A stretch of 64,000 bases of DNA from Vibrio hepatarius (lineage in GTDB: Bacteria > Pseudomonadota > Gammaproteobacteria > Enterobacterales > Vibrionaceae): assembly GCF_018860525.1 (NCBI RefSeq), contig NZ_JAHKPM010000035.1, forward strand, positions 1 to 64,000, read 5' to 3'. The notes below the pieces were generated by a model that saw only the letters and a program-made list of their open reading frames with translations, was not told the DNA's origin and searched no databases. Shown here piece after piece: positions 46,468-55,691 of this stretch (position 1 is the first letter of the stretch; each line of letters starts with the position of its first letter). The position numbers and the translations under genes were made by a program.

Positions 46468-46498
46468 GAGGAGGGTGATTGATCTTTACACCCTCCTC
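46468..46498. terminator. hairpin between two small secreted-protein genes
   Basis: A perfect 10-bp stem (GAGGAGGGTG / CACCCTCCTC) lies beyond the 46534-47019 gene stop. There is no good T-run on either strand, so it may be a weak terminator or an mRNA end structure. Confidence 0.4.
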
Positions 46499-46533
46499 TT
46501 ATCAAGCCTGATATCTAGCGGTTGAAATTGAGT

Positions 46534-47019
46534 TCAGTGACAGAGCGCACTTGCTTGAGATCCTGATAACCATGAGAGCCAACGACGACGCGAGTTTAAA
46601 ACAAAGGATTCTTGAGGATGGATACCAAACACAATCAAACCATCACTTTGAGGGAGTGTTTTCTGCCCCAATTGTCCAAATACCCACTCATGGCTAATAA
46701 TTCGTTCACCTCTTCTAAGAGCCGCATCAAGTCGCTGACTCGTGACTATAATTTTTACACCTTGTGACATTTCCACACCTATACCTGAGCGTGTAAGTTG
46801 ACCAATAGCGAGCGGTATTTTAGCTGTGCAATGCTGCCCTTCTCTATCCACTGAGGTATAACTTGCCTCTCCTACTCTACCTTTCATCCAAATTAGTTCT
46901 CCGGAGGTCATTTTATTTACCTCCAATACCCCAATCGCGCTAGTGGGCAAATTAGTAGAGTGAGCATACAGCGAGCCACAAAAGAGAATAGCTAATGAAA
47001 AGATCGTTATTCTTAGCAT
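46534..47019 (-). CDS. secreted protein of unknown function
   Basis: A 161-residue protein with signal peptide (1-19, LYAHS). The mature part is a beta-rich domain (ASYTSVDREGQHCTAKIPLAIG; GVKIIVTSQRLDAALRRGERIISHEWVFG) and ends with WLSWLSGSQASALCH. Two cysteines could form a disulfide. I recognise no family. Its start overlaps the upstream DUF805 gene by 7 bases, so the two form an operon. Confidence 0.55.
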   Translation of the reverse strand: MLRITIFSLAILFCGSLYAHSTNLPTSAIGVLEVNKMTSGELIWMKGRVGEASYTSVDREGQHCTAKIPLAIGQLTRSGIGVEMSQGVKIIVTSQRLDAALRRGERIISHEWVFGQLGQKTLPQSDGLIVFGIHPQESFVLNSRRRWLSWLSGSQASALCH

Positions 47020-47354
47020 AATTCTTCCCTCTGCCTATTCACTAACAAACTTGGTTGAGCTAACAAATACATACACCCAAAAGGGCCAATCACTGGAATA
47101 AAAAATATCAAACTCCAGAGACCACTTTTGCCAATATCATGACAGCGCCTCACAATTAGTGCACATAAAGGGATAATACTTAACAAGTTATACAAAATGT
47201 CTATCCATGGAAATGATAGACCCACATCGACAGCGATAAATAGTACCGTCACGATTAAATGGGCAAGCATAAATACCCAAAACTCTCTTCTTGAAGAATA
47301 ACCAGTAAAGTCCAGCCCTCGCTTCCAACCCAGCCAATACCAATACATACCCAA
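47013..47354 (-). CDS. DUF805 membrane protein
   Basis: A 113-residue inner-membrane protein matching DUF805: the start YWYWLGWKRGLDFTGYSSRREFW, then three hydrophobic segments, the RRCHDIGKSGLWSL motif (about 69-82) and FIPVIGPFGCMYLL. DUF805 proteins are widespread in Bacteria and their function is unknown. It is translationally coupled to the following secreted-protein gene. Confidence 0.85.
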   Translation of the reverse strand: MGMYWYWLGWKRGLDFTGYSSRREFWVFMLAHLIVTVLFIAVDVGLSFPWIDILYNLLSIIPLCALIVRRCHDIGKSGLWSLIFFIPVIGPFGCMYLLAQPSLLVNRQREELC

Positions 47355-47533
47355 ACCTCTATCTAGTAAAATCGAGTATCAGTTTGCACCTTCATCGAAG
47401 AAGATGCGTCCTATAACAGGTTTTAGGACGTCCTGAACATGGATTTAGGCCATAGGAAGGTTTTTATATCTATAAAGTAAGGTTATGATATATCTAGAAT
47501 ATTTATTTTCTCATTACTGTATAGAGCTCTATA

Positions 47534-48553
47534 ATGCTTTCTGTTCCCATACCTCTTGTCGTGTCATTATTATTTGGGTTATTAACCATTGGCCTCTATT
47601 TTACTCACCGAGATAAAGCCAGAGCTGCTTGTGTATTTTTACTTTTTTGTACCTTGTCTACTGCAGTCATTGGGCTTCGCTGGGCCTACCCATCTCATTT
47701 ATTACCCATTATTCAGCCGATATTGGCTTCATTAGTCCCAGTTGCGGCTTGGTATACTTTTAAACGTACTCAAAGCCCACACAGGCTTATTTCCTTTAAA
47801 CACTTAGTGCTACCTTGTTTAATCGTAACTTTTGTTGCCAGCCATTTGTTCTGGCCTGCTCCGATAGATGAACTGCTGACTTTGGGGTATTTACTGTATG
47901 GATTGGCACTGATTAAAAAACCGAATACCTCGGAGCCTTATATCAATGTGACACTTGGAAGCTGGGAAGGGGTAACAAAAGCAAAGCGCCTTGCCGGTAT
48001 AGTGCTGATTTTTTCTGCGGCGGTAGATAGTTTTATATATATTGATATTACCTATCATCAAAGTCAGTGGGTGCCCTATATACTAACGGCTGCCCATTTA
48101 ACTCTTCTCCCCGTATTGTCTCTCGCAGTAGTAATAACAGGAATCGCAACTATAACGACAAATCAAACCACTACTATCGAACCTAAACAAGAAATGTTAT
48201 CAGTTCAAATTCAGGAAATCGCTGCCAAGCTCGATAAATTATTAAGCGAAAAAGAGATCTATCTAGAACCAGATATCACACTTGCACGTTTATCCCGAAA
48301 GCTCGGCATTCCCGCCAAACAGGTATCGTCGGCGGTCAACCAAATCCATGGTAAAAACATCTCAAGGTTGGTCAATGAATATCGTATTGAACATGCAAAA
48401 CGGTCTTTAATTAATACCGATCAATCCGTAACACAAATTTTCATCAATAGCGGCTTTCAAACCAAATCCAATTTTAATCGTGAGTTTGCTCGTGTGACTG
48501 AAATGAGTCCAAGCCAGTATAGAAAACAGAGGCACAATGAAGCAGGGCTATAG
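47534..48553 (+). CDS. membrane-bound AraC-family transcriptional regulator
   Basis: A 339-residue protein. Residues about 5-220 contain six to seven hydrophobic segments; residues about 225-335 form an AraC/XylS double helix-turn-helix (ITLARLSRKLGIPAKQVSSAVNQI; VTQIFINSGFQTKSNFNREFARVTEMSPSQYRK). The topology suggests a membrane sensor fused to a DNA-binding domain, with signal transfer across the bilayer. It is divergent from the DUF805 operon, which may be its target. Confidence 0.85.
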   Translation: MLSVPIPLVVSLLFGLLTIGLYFTHRDKARAACVFLLFCTLSTAVIGLRWAYPSHLLPIIQPILASLVPVAAWYTFKRTQSPHRLISFKHLVLPCLIVTFVASHLFWPAPIDELLTLGYLLYGLALIKKPNTSEPYINVTLGSWEGVTKAKRLAGIVLIFSAAVDSFIYIDITYHQSQWVPYILTAAHLTLLPVLSLAVVITGIATITTNQTTTIEPKQEMLSVQIQEIAAKLDKLLSEKEIYLEPDITLARLSRKLGIPAKQVSSAVNQIHGKNISRLVNEYRIEHAKRSLINTDQSVTQIFINSGFQTKSNFNREFARVTEMSPSQYRKQRHNEAGL

Positions 48554-48556
48554 TAC

Positions 48557-48973
48557 TTACTTCATTGATTGATCAAACGTAGGTAATTCACTGATACGGC
48601 TTAACCACTGGAGTTTAGATTCACCGTATATGTTTACCTCAGGGATGAGCTCATCAACAGAATCAAGACTTCCTATATGTAAGATGTTCAGGCCAACATA
48701 GTTTGAACTGCTATTGTATATTGGAGTCGCACATTGATGGCAAAGATGCTTGCGGGCATTTTCCGACACCTTAAAAGAAGCGAGTTTTCCTGAAATCAAT
48801 TCAAAGTTTGACTGCAATACTGCCGCATAAGTTGAAAAAGCACTGCCGTTCATTTTTCGGCACAAGTTACAATGACAGTTGACTGTTTTTTGGATTTTTC
48901 CAGTAATTTGGTATTTAATCGCACCGCAATTACAGCTGCCTGTGATCATGTTAAACCTCACTATAGTACTCAA
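48557..48973 (-). CDS. GFA-domain (CENP-V/Gfa) zinc protein
   Basis: A 138-residue protein with the GFA family cysteine pattern: GSCNCGAIKYQI (12-23), CHCNLCRKMNGSAF and CHQCATPIY near residue 85. These hold structural and catalytic zinc. Family members include the glutathione-dependent formaldehyde-activating enzyme, though most copies are uncharacterised; the target here is unknown. It is convergent with the AraC-type gene, 3 bases apart. Confidence 0.88.
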   Translation of the reverse strand: MSTIVRFNMITGSCNCGAIKYQITGKIQKTVNCHCNLCRKMNGSAFSTYAAVLQSNFELISGKLASFKVSENARKHLCHQCATPIYNSSSNYVGLNILHIGSLDSVDELIPEVNIYGESKLQWLSRISELPTFDQSMK

Positions 48974-49180
48974 TTAGCATTAGGCTACTCTGGCTTCAAA
49001 CAACGTTATATGTTCAATTTTGTAGGATAATTTGAATTACAGATTGGGGACTGGAGTTATATTATTGATTAAAATGAAAAATACAAGCAGTGAATGTAAC
49101 TATCGAAGATTAACTTTCCTCATTTATCATTGAAAATAAATGCGTTAAGCTAGGGCTATAACTTCTAGGAATTTGTAGCT

Positions 49181-49513
49181 TTGCTGATTCGACTCTCATC
49201 ATATATTGTTGCCTTTCTTTGCTTCACACTGGTCTACGTTAGCCTTGTGAACGGTATTCAAAGTAGTCAAAAAGCTTTAATGTCAGTATCCAAGAGCTCG
49301 TTAGCTCTTGAGATTCAATGCCCAGCTGAAAATCACAATAAAAACAGTGCTGCACACCATTGCTGCGCTTCTTTTTGTCCGCTAAAAGTCCCTTACTTCT
49401 CTGAGCTGAACTTAGCGCACATTAGCCAAAGTTCACTGGCTTTAATTAAACGCGACAAATCAGAAAAAGCCGTGGCTCGCATTCAAACTTTGTTTCGACC
49501 TCCGATAGCTTAA
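49181..49513 (+). CDS. cysteine-rich small envelope protein, unknown
   Basis: A 110-residue protein from TTG (TAGGAAT upstream) with one hydrophobic N-terminal segment (about 3-25). The body carries HHCCASFCPLK (about 65-75) and an earlier CPAE. The Cys/His cluster suggests metal binding or redox activity. It lies 71 bases before a DsbA-type oxidoreductase on the same strand and may be its substrate or partner. I recognise no family. Confidence 0.5.
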   Translation: MLIRLSSYIVAFLCFTLVYVSLVNGIQSSQKALMSVSKSSLALEIQCPAENHNKNSAAHHCCASFCPLKVPYFSELNLAHISQSSLALIKRDKSEKAVARIQTLFRPPIA

Positions 49514-49584
49514 TTCTTAATCTTTCACTCAGTTATTACCGACTACACTAGTCGGAGTCAATTGTATTTATTAGGAATTATTTA

Positions 49585-50184
49585 ATGAAAAAACTATTTG
49601 CTTTGTTCACAACTCTTGCGATTTCACTCAGTGCTCATGCTGCAAAATTTGAGCAAGGGACTTATTATGATGTACTTGACACAGAGAAATCAGCCACACC
49701 AAAAGTCACTGAGTTTTTCTCGTTTTATTGTCCGCACTGTTACAACTTTGAATCTGTGATCAATCAAGTCAAAACTTCACTGCCTAAAGGCGCACAGTTT
49801 GAAAAAGTTCACGTGGCATTTATGGGCAGTGATATGGCAATACCTATGGCAAAGTCTTACGCCACTATGGTGACACTAGGTGTAGAAAAAACCATGGTTC
49901 CGACCATGTTTAAGCAAATTCATCAGCTGCGCAGTGCACCAAAAGATGAAAAAGCGCTTAGACAAATTTTTATCGATAATGGCGTAGATGCTAAAAAGTT
50001 TGACGCCACCTACAACAGTTTCGTGGTTAACTCTATGCAAAAAAGCTTTGATAAACAATTTGAAAAAAGCACCTTAACAGGCGTCCCTGGCGTTTTGATT
50101 AATGACAAATACATAGTTAAAGCGGATAAAATTAACTCGATGGAAGAGTATAGCCAACTGGTCAACTATCTTCTGACTTTGTAG
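49585..50184 (+). CDS. DsbA family thiol:disulfide oxidoreductase
   Basis: A 199-residue periplasmic protein with signal peptide (1-19, SAHA/AKF). The DsbA thioredoxin fold has its CPHC active site in FFSFYCPHCYNF (about 46-57) and the cis-proline in LTGVPGVLINDKYIV (about 163). It resembles Vibrio TcpG/DsbA, but its location away from the usual dsbA site and next to a Cys-rich small protein suggests an accessory paralogue. It oxidises thiols of exported proteins. Confidence 0.9.
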   Translation: MKKLFALFTTLAISLSAHAAKFEQGTYYDVLDTEKSATPKVTEFFSFYCPHCYNFESVINQVKTSLPKGAQFEKVHVAFMGSDMAIPMAKSYATMVTLGVEKTMVPTMFKQIHQLRSAPKDEKALRQIFIDNGVDAKKFDATYNSFVVNSMQKSFDKQFEKSTLTGVPGVLINDKYIVKADKINSMEEYSQLVNYLLTL

Positions 50185-50201
50185 GGCTAGTTAGAACAAA
50201 A

Positions 50202-50230
50202 CAAGGCCAATTGTTACTCAATTGGCCTTG
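50202..50230 (-). terminator. bidirectional hairpin terminator
   Basis: A perfect 12-bp stem (CAAGGCCAATTG / CAATTGGCCTTG) lies between convergent genes. On the minus strand it is followed by TTTTGTT, so it mainly ends the 50241-51032 gene. Confidence 0.65.
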
Positions 50231-50240
50231 GAATACTTAA

Positions 50241-51032
50241 TCACCACGCTCTCCAGTTTTCAATATTCATGTACCCAGAATCAAATTCCTTTGCCATAAA
50301 AGAAAGCTGATCTATTGAAATACCGGTCAATCTAAAGCCAAATGAGAATCTATGGGTATTCGACATAACGCAATGCCATAAACGGTACCCATCTACTTGC
50401 AAACTACCACAATGAAACGTTCTGATATTCCAGCCTTTTTTATCCCAAGATGTATACACTCTTCCATCTACACCAATATATCTAAAATACGATTTACGAT
50501 CTTCTGGTGCATAAACGAAGTACACTCTAACAGGTGCTGAGGATGCTGCTTCATTGGTGTGCCAAGACATCATTCCTTCGTCTGGCGGGTAGATAAACGA
50601 ACCTGAATTTTCGATAGATTTTATCTCTGGAATAGCCTTATATAAGGTCGATTCAATTAAGGGTAATGCTTCATGATGTACGAGATGATAAAGGTAATTA
50701 TGATTGCTTAATTTAACCTCACCGCTGCTCATAGCGAGTGCCGACTTCAAGTAGTCCTCTCCGATGTACCAAGAGTAGGGTCGTAAATTTGCCTGCTTAT
50801 TATCTAGTGCATTTTTAATAATGTAAGGAAATTCACCTTTAGTTTGTTTTATACCCTGATTGAAGTGCTTTAATTCTTCACGGCTCCAACCATCCATATC
50901 GACCACTCTGATCAAGCCGTCCCCTTTGAGTAAACCAATATGGATTGACTCAAAGCATTTACCCATTTTTTCCAAAATACTTGGGTCAAAATAACTCTCA
51001 TCCAAATGCATATAATAGAATTTCTTTTCCAT
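50241..51032 (-). CDS. 2OG-Fe(II) oxygenase-like protein with HTN in place of HxD
   Basis: A 263-residue cytoplasmic protein. Residues 148-235 look like a double-stranded beta-helix: YPPDEGMMSWHTNE (His158, Asn160, Glu161), VRVYFVYAPEDRKSYFRY, then LWHCVMSNTHRFSFGFRL with a distal His220 and an Arg near 228 for 2-oxoglutarate. The usual Asp/Glu ligand is Asn160, so iron binding may be altered or use Glu161. I recognise no named family. It stands alone; its promoter region is separated from the OhrR gene by about 200 bases. Confidence 0.5.
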   Translation of the reverse strand: MEKKFYYMHLDESYFDPSILEKMGKCFESIHIGLLKGDGLIRVVDMDGWSREELKHFNQGIKQTKGEFPYIIKNALDNKQANLRPYSWYIGEDYLKSALAMSSGEVKLSNHNYLYHLVHHEALPLIESTLYKAIPEIKSIENSGSFIYPPDEGMMSWHTNEAASSAPVRVYFVYAPEDRKSYFRYIGVDGRVYTSWDKKGWNIRTFHCGSLQVDGYRLWHCVMSNTHRFSFGFRLTGISIDQLSFMAKEFDSGYMNIENWRAW

Positions 51033-51249
51033 GAAATTTCTCGCAATAACAATGAGATAATAGTAAAGAAACTGCTATGCTGAATTAAATGAGGTTGGTC
51101 AGTCTTCGGTACTAAAATCCAGTATTCTATCAATAATACTAGAGTAACTCAGCTTATATCGCGAAGAGCAGAAGGTAGAGAGAGTACCCTTTCAGCTCCA
51201 CCTCTAGAAGTTTGCCATTCTCAAATCAAAGGGGATAACTGGAGTTAAT

Positions 51250-51708
51250 CTATGTGAGGTTAGATAACACCTTGTCACACAAGCGTTTTAGGGAAGCTAG
51301 TTCATCCACTTCAAGATCAATCTTGCATAACATATTACCAGGTACGGATTTCGCTGCTTGTTGAAGAGCTCTACCTTGTTCTGTCAAATTAAGAACTCGC
51401 ACTCTTTCATCTTCTTCACTTCTCTGCCTAACAACAAATCCTTTGCTTTCTAGCCTTTTCAATAATGGCGTTAATGTCCCAGAGTCAAGATACAGTCGAG
51501 TGCCGAGATCTTTAACGCTGGCACCGTCCTTTTCCCACAACAGCAACATCACCAAGTACTGTGAATACGTCAGATCTAAGCTTTCCAGCAAAGGGCGATA
51601 GGCACGAGTGACTGAATTTGCTGCGCTATACAGTGGAAAGCAAACCTGATCACTAAGAAGAAGCATAGGGTTTTCCGCCTGTTGTCTGGATTTTTGAGTG
51701 TTATTCAT
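51250..51708 (-). CDS. OhrR-type MarR family regulator
   Basis: A 152-residue winged-helix repressor. The peroxide-sensing Cys is in DQVCFPLYSA (about residue 23) with the tyrosines of LTYSQYLVMLLLWE (about 47-60). The DNA-recognition helix and wing are SGTLTPLLKRLESKGFVVRQRSEEDERVR. OhrR represses the organic hydroperoxide reductase gene ohr and is released by lipid peroxides. No ohr gene is adjacent in this window, which is unusual. Confidence 0.88.
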   Translation of the reverse strand: MNNTQKSRQQAENPMLLLSDQVCFPLYSAANSVTRAYRPLLESLDLTYSQYLVMLLLWEKDGASVKDLGTRLYLDSGTLTPLLKRLESKGFVVRQRSEEDERVRVLNLTEQGRALQQAAKSVPGNMLCKIDLEVDELASLKRLCDKVLSNLT

Positions 51709-51829
51709 AACGGCTCTTTTACATTTGTTAAATTGCGCACAATATAATTGTATTATAATAAATCTTCGATGTAGGGTTGCAAGTAATTAAATTGCTAACT
51801 TAAAAATGTCATTGCGTTTCCTAAACGTC

Positions 51830-51855
51830 AAATGCCGACCTTCTGGCCGGCATTT
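51830..51855 (-). terminator. hairpin after metE
   Basis: An 8-bp perfect stem (AAATGCCG / CGGCATTT) lies 23 bases past the metE stop. The T-run is short. Confidence 0.5.
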
Positions 51856-51877
51856 AGTCTAATCGACAGATTAAACT

Positions 51878-54160
51878 TTATGAATATTCCACACGTAGCT
51901 TCTTCGCCGCTGACACCATGTTACTCAATGACGCTTCGGTTTCAGCCCAGTTTCTGGTCTTAAGGCCACAATCAGGGTTGACCCATAAACGTTTAGCTGG
52001 GATCTTCTCTGCCGCTTTGTTGATAAGGCCTTCTATCCACGCTTTACTTGGGATATTGGGCGAGTGAATATCGTACACTCCAGGGCCAATTTCATTAGGA
52101 TAGTCAAATTCTTCAAACGCTTTCAGTAACTCCATATTAGAACGGGACGTTTCAATAGTGATGACATCTGCATCTAACGCTGCGACAGATCCAATAATTT
52201 CATTGAATTCGGAATAACACATATGAGTATGTATCTGAGTTTCTGGGTTCGCCCCTGCTGCAGAAATCTTAAACGCATCTACCGCCCAATCCAAATATTC
52301 AGCATGATCACTTTTTTTAAGGGGTAAACCTTCACGAATAGCCGGCTCATCAATTTGAATGATGTGGATACTCGCTGCTTGTAAATCCTCAACCTCATCA
52401 CGAAGTGCACATGCTAACTGGTTAGCGATCTCTTTGCGGCTAATATCTTCTCGGGGGAAAGTCCAGCACAAGATAGTGACTGGGCCTGTAAGCATGCCTT
52501 TCATCTTCTTGGACGTTAGTGACTGAGCGTATTTGGTCCATTCAACAGTAATCGGCTTTTCTCGTTCAATATCAGCCACTACAATTGCCGGTTTAACGCA
52601 ACGTGAGCCATAACTTTGAACCCAACCAAACTTTGTGGTTTGAAAGCCTGCTAAGTTTTCTGAGAAATATTCCACCATATCATTTCGTTCAGCTTCACCA
52701 TGAACTAATACGTCCAAGTCCAATTTTTCTTGGCGTTTCACTGCCTCCCTTATGTGACCCTGTAACAAAAAGGTGTAATCTGATTGCGAGAGTTGGCCAA
52801 TGCGATAAGCATTACGTTGTACTCGAATTTCACTCGTTTGGGGAAAAGATCCTATGGTTGTAGTCGGAAACAGCGGTAAATCGAGCGATTTGCTTTGGGC
52901 AAGCGCACGTTGTTCATAGGGAGCACTTCGCTCAGTTTGCGCTTTAGTGATCTGGCTAAGGCGTTTTTGAACCTGAGGTTTGTTCACATGCGTGGCAGTT
53001 TTTCTCGCTTTAACTGGGGCGCTGTAGGTATCGCAGGCCTCGATAGCTTGTTGATCGCCATCTAATGCTTTACCCAACAGCGCCACTTCAGATACTTTCT
53101 GCTTTGCAAATGCGAACCAGCTACGGACTTCTTCAGAAAGTTCAGACTCAAGATCAAGATCAACCGGTGAATGAAGCAAAGAGCAAGAACTTGCGACCCA
53201 CAATCTATCACCTAATTGATCTTTCACTGACTTCAGCAGCTCTAATTGTGCTGAAAGATCAGCTCGCCAGACGTTACGCCCATTCACAACTCCCGCTGAC
53301 AATACCCACGTCTGAGGAAGCTTAGACACCAGCTTGTTAAGCTGTTGTGGCGCTGCAGATAAATCAATATGTATACCATCAATATCAAGTTCAATGATGT
53401 TTTCTAGTGAGTCTTCCAATGAATCAAAGTACGTCGTTAAAAGTACTTTTACATCACTACGAATCACTTGATAGGCCAATTTAAAAGATTCTAGCCAAGG
53501 TTTTTCGAGCTCAAGTGATAAAATCGGTTCGTCTATCTGAACCCACTCCACTCCTTGTCCTGCCAACTTAGACAAAATGGTTTGGTAAGCCTTGAGAAGG
53601 CGTGGCAATAACGTTAAGCGATCAAACCCTTCCTCTACTTCTTTGCCCAAATACAGATAACTCAAAGGCCCAAGTAACACCGGTTTTACCTTATGACCGG
53701 CCTTAATTGCCTCATTAACCTCTTCAAATAATTGAGGCCAACTGATTTCAAACGTATCATCTTGACTAAACTCAGGGACGATATAGTGATAGTTTGTGTT
53801 AAACCACTTAGTCATATCTGATGCAGCCGAACCACTGCAATCGCAATCAATTTTAGATTGGCCTCGCCCTACCTTAAATAGAGTATCTATATCTGGAAAG
53901 CCATTACGATGGCGCTTTGGCACATGACCAAGCAATAAAGTGGTTGTTAGCACATGGTCATACCATGCAAAATCTCCTGCTGTCACATAACTTAGCTCAG
54001 CATCAGACTGCGTGCGCCAATTATTATGTCTGAGTTCAGAACCAACGGATTTTAGTTCCTGCTGATCAATATCACCACGCCAGTATTTTTCAAGCGCAAA
54101 TTTGAGCTCACGTTGTTCACCAATTCTTGGATAACCTAAAATATGAGTTGTCGTCGCCAT
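51878..54160 (-). CDS. metE: cobalamin-independent methionine synthase MetE
   Basis: A 760-residue enzyme (E. coli 753) that transfers a methyl group from 5-methyltetrahydropteroyltriglutamate to homocysteine. It starts [14 protein letters not shown] with the N-terminal half-barrel. The C-terminal catalytic half carries [12 protein letters not shown] (about 430), the zinc ligands in [13 protein letters not shown] and the last Cys in [12 protein letters not shown]. It is divergent from metR, with MetJ boxes between. Regulation by MetJ (repression with SAM) and MetR (activation with homocysteine) is expected. Confidence 0.97.
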   Translation of the reverse strand: MATTTHILGYPRIGEQRELKFALEKYWRGDIDQQELKSVGSELRHNNWRTQSDAELSYVTAGDFAWYDHVLTTTLLLGHVPKRHRNGFPDIDTLFKVGRGQSKIDCDCSGSAASDMTKWFNTNYHYIVPEFSQDDTFEISWPQLFEEVNEAIKAGHKVKPVLLGPLSYLYLGKEVEEGFDRLTLLPRLLKAYQTILSKLAGQGVEWVQIDEPILSLELEKPWLESFKLAYQVIRSDVKVLLTTYFDSLEDSLENIIELDIDGIHIDLSAAPQQLNKLVSKLPQTWVLSAGVVNGRNVWRADLSAQLELLKSVKDQLGDRLWVASSCSLLHSPVDLDLESELSEEVRSWFAFAKQKVSEVALLGKALDGDQQAIEACDTYSAPVKARKTATHVNKPQVQKRLSQITKAQTERSAPYEQRALAQSKSLDLPLFPTTTIGSFPQTSEIRVQRNAYRIGQLSQSDYTFLLQGHIREAVKRQEKLDLDVLVHGEAERNDMVEYFSENLAGFQTTKFGWVQSYGSRCVKPAIVVADIEREKPITVEWTKYAQSLTSKKMKGMLTGPVTILCWTFPREDISRKEIANQLACALRDEVEDLQAASIHIIQIDEPAIREGLPLKKSDHAEYLDWAVDAFKISAAGANPETQIHTHMCYSEFNEIIGSVAALDADVITIETSRSNMELLKAFEEFDYPNEIGPGVYDIHSPNIPSKAWIEGLINKAAEKIPAKRLWVNPDCGLKTRNWAETEASLSNMVSAAKKLRVEYS

Positions 54161-54263
54161 GTTACCAATCCTTCTGTAGGTTAATTTTTTAGGATGACAT
54201 ACCGCTTAATATCACTTAATCGGTAAAGTTTCGTCCCTAGATTGTTTTATGTAGAACACCAAA

Positions 54264-54279
54264 AGGCGTCTAGATGGCT
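54264..54279 (-). promoter_or_regulatory. MetJ operator upstream of metE
   Basis: Two adjacent met boxes, AGGCGTCT and AGATGGCT, match the AGACGTCT consensus at 7 and 6 of 8 positions. They are about 100 bases from metE. Confidence 0.7.
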
Positions 54280-54334
54280 AAACTATCGCGCTAATCTGAT
54301 GCAGTGGCAATCTCCAATCATTCAACTTGTTTAT

Positions 54335-54346
54335 TAGAAAATTTCA
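54335..54346. promoter_or_regulatory. possible MetR binding site
   Basis: TAGAAAATTTCA resembles the TGAA-N5-TTCA site of MetR with a weak left half. It lies between the divergent genes where MetR should bind. Confidence 0.3.
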
Positions 54347-54399
54347 TGTGGCTCTAAAAGCTCGGAATCTGCTTACACTGACAAAAAACACACATCAAT

Positions 54400-54423
54400 A
54401 GACGTCTAGATGTTTACACATCT
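54400..54423 (+). promoter_or_regulatory. MetJ operator (three boxes) upstream of metR
   Basis: AGACGTCT is a perfect met box, followed without gap by AGATGTTT and ACACATCT. Tandem boxes are how MetJ binds cooperatively. They end 58 bases before metR. Confidence 0.8.
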
Positions 54424-54481
54424 TTTTTTTGAGAGTAGATTAGTTATATTCATCTTGAACTGATGCAGTTGAACAAGGCTA

Positions 54482-55393
54482 ATGATTGAATTTAAACATT
54501 TGAAAACACTCGCCACATTGAGAGATACAGGGTCATTAACCGCGACTGCGACCACGTTACATCTTACTCAGTCCGCACTTTCTCACCAGATAAAAGATCT
54601 TGAAGCCCGGATCGGTGGACAGCTCTTTCTGCGTAAAACAAAACCTGTTAAATTCACCTCTGAAGGAGAGATTCTGCTTGAACTAGCCAATCAAATTTTG
54701 CCGCGTTTGGTTAAAGCTGAAAATGATTTGGCTGGTCTCAATGAAGATGCCAATGGGCGATTACACATGGCGATTGAATGCCATTCTTGCTTCCAGTGGC
54801 TGATGCCTGCATTAAGAGATTACCAACAAGCATGGCCAAATGTAGCACTCGACTTTTCATCAGGTTTTGGTTTTGAGCCACTTCCAGCATTGCTTAGCGG
54901 TGAACTGGATTTAGTCATCACATCAGATATCCAACCAAGATCAGAAGTCCACTATGAACCTTTATTTGATTTTGAAATGCGCCTTGTTACCGCTATCAAC
55001 CATCCGATGGCAAGTCAGACACAAGTCCAACCATCAGATCTAAAAAACGAAACCTTGCTTTCTTACCCAGTACAAAAAAATCGCCTCGATGTGGTCAAGC
55101 ACTTCCTTCAACCTGCTGGAGTTGAGCCAGCCAAATGGAAGCAAGCCGACAATACTCTGATGCTCGTACAAATGGTTTCAGCAGGGCTTGGAGTCGCTGC
55201 TTTACCAAATTGGGCCATTCATGAGTTTTCCCGTCAAGGGCTGATTAGTAGCCTACCTTTGGGCAAGGGATTATGGCGTCGATTGTTTGCTGCGACTCGT
55301 CAATGTGAAAAAGATAAACGTTACTTACAGGCATTTTATAGCACTGCCAAACAGCAATCTAGCCACCACTTAGAAGGGATAAAAATGGTTTAA
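54482..55393 (+). CDS. metR: MetR, LysR-type activator of methionine genes
   Basis: A 303-residue LysR regulator. The winged HTH (IEFKHLKTLATLRDTGSLTA; LTQSALSHQIKDLEARIG, about 28-45) is followed by a type 2 periplasmic-binding effector domain (about 90-300) that senses homocysteine. It activates metE and usually metH. The divergent position from metE and the MetJ boxes are the classical arrangement. Confidence 0.96.
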   Translation: MIEFKHLKTLATLRDTGSLTATATTLHLTQSALSHQIKDLEARIGGQLFLRKTKPVKFTSEGEILLELANQILPRLVKAENDLAGLNEDANGRLHMAIECHSCFQWLMPALRDYQQAWPNVALDFSSGFGFEPLPALLSGELDLVITSDIQPRSEVHYEPLFDFEMRLVTAINHPMASQTQVQPSDLKNETLLSYPVQKNRLDVVKHFLQPAGVEPAKWKQADNTLMLVQMVSAGLGVAALPNWAIHEFSRQGLISSLPLGKGLWRRLFAATRQCEKDKRYLQAFYSTAKQQSSHHLEGIKMV

Positions 55394-55422
55394 TAATCGC
55401 TTAAAAGAAGGCTTAACCTGTA

Positions 55423-55623
55423 TTATCTATCGTAAGACTTAAATTGATTGGTCAAAGGGTCATAGTGATAGCCAAGACTATCAAGCTTGTGGGTCACCAC
55501 GGCTGTGTCCATCTCATACATGGCCACCAGCTCCTCAAAACTACCACATTCAAGCCTAAGCTTTTCGTTCACAATACCCAGTAGAATATTGCTATCTAAT
55601 CTCGTAACATTACTTAAGTCCAT
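55423..55623 (-). CDS. DUF4250 protein
   Basis: A 66-residue cytoplasmic protein matching the DUF4250 profile: DSNILLGIVNEKLRLECGSFEELVAMYEMD, then KLDSLGYHYDPLTNQF. It is a small conserved helical protein of unknown function. It follows metR convergently. Confidence 0.8.
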   Translation of the reverse strand: MDLSNVTRLDSNILLGIVNEKLRLECGSFEELVAMYEMDTAVVTHKLDSLGYHYDPLTNQFKSYDR

Positions 55624-55691
55624 AGCCAGCCCGTATTAACCATCTCTTTTTAAGCGTAGCGTCAATTGCAAGAAATAGAAGAGAATGTACT

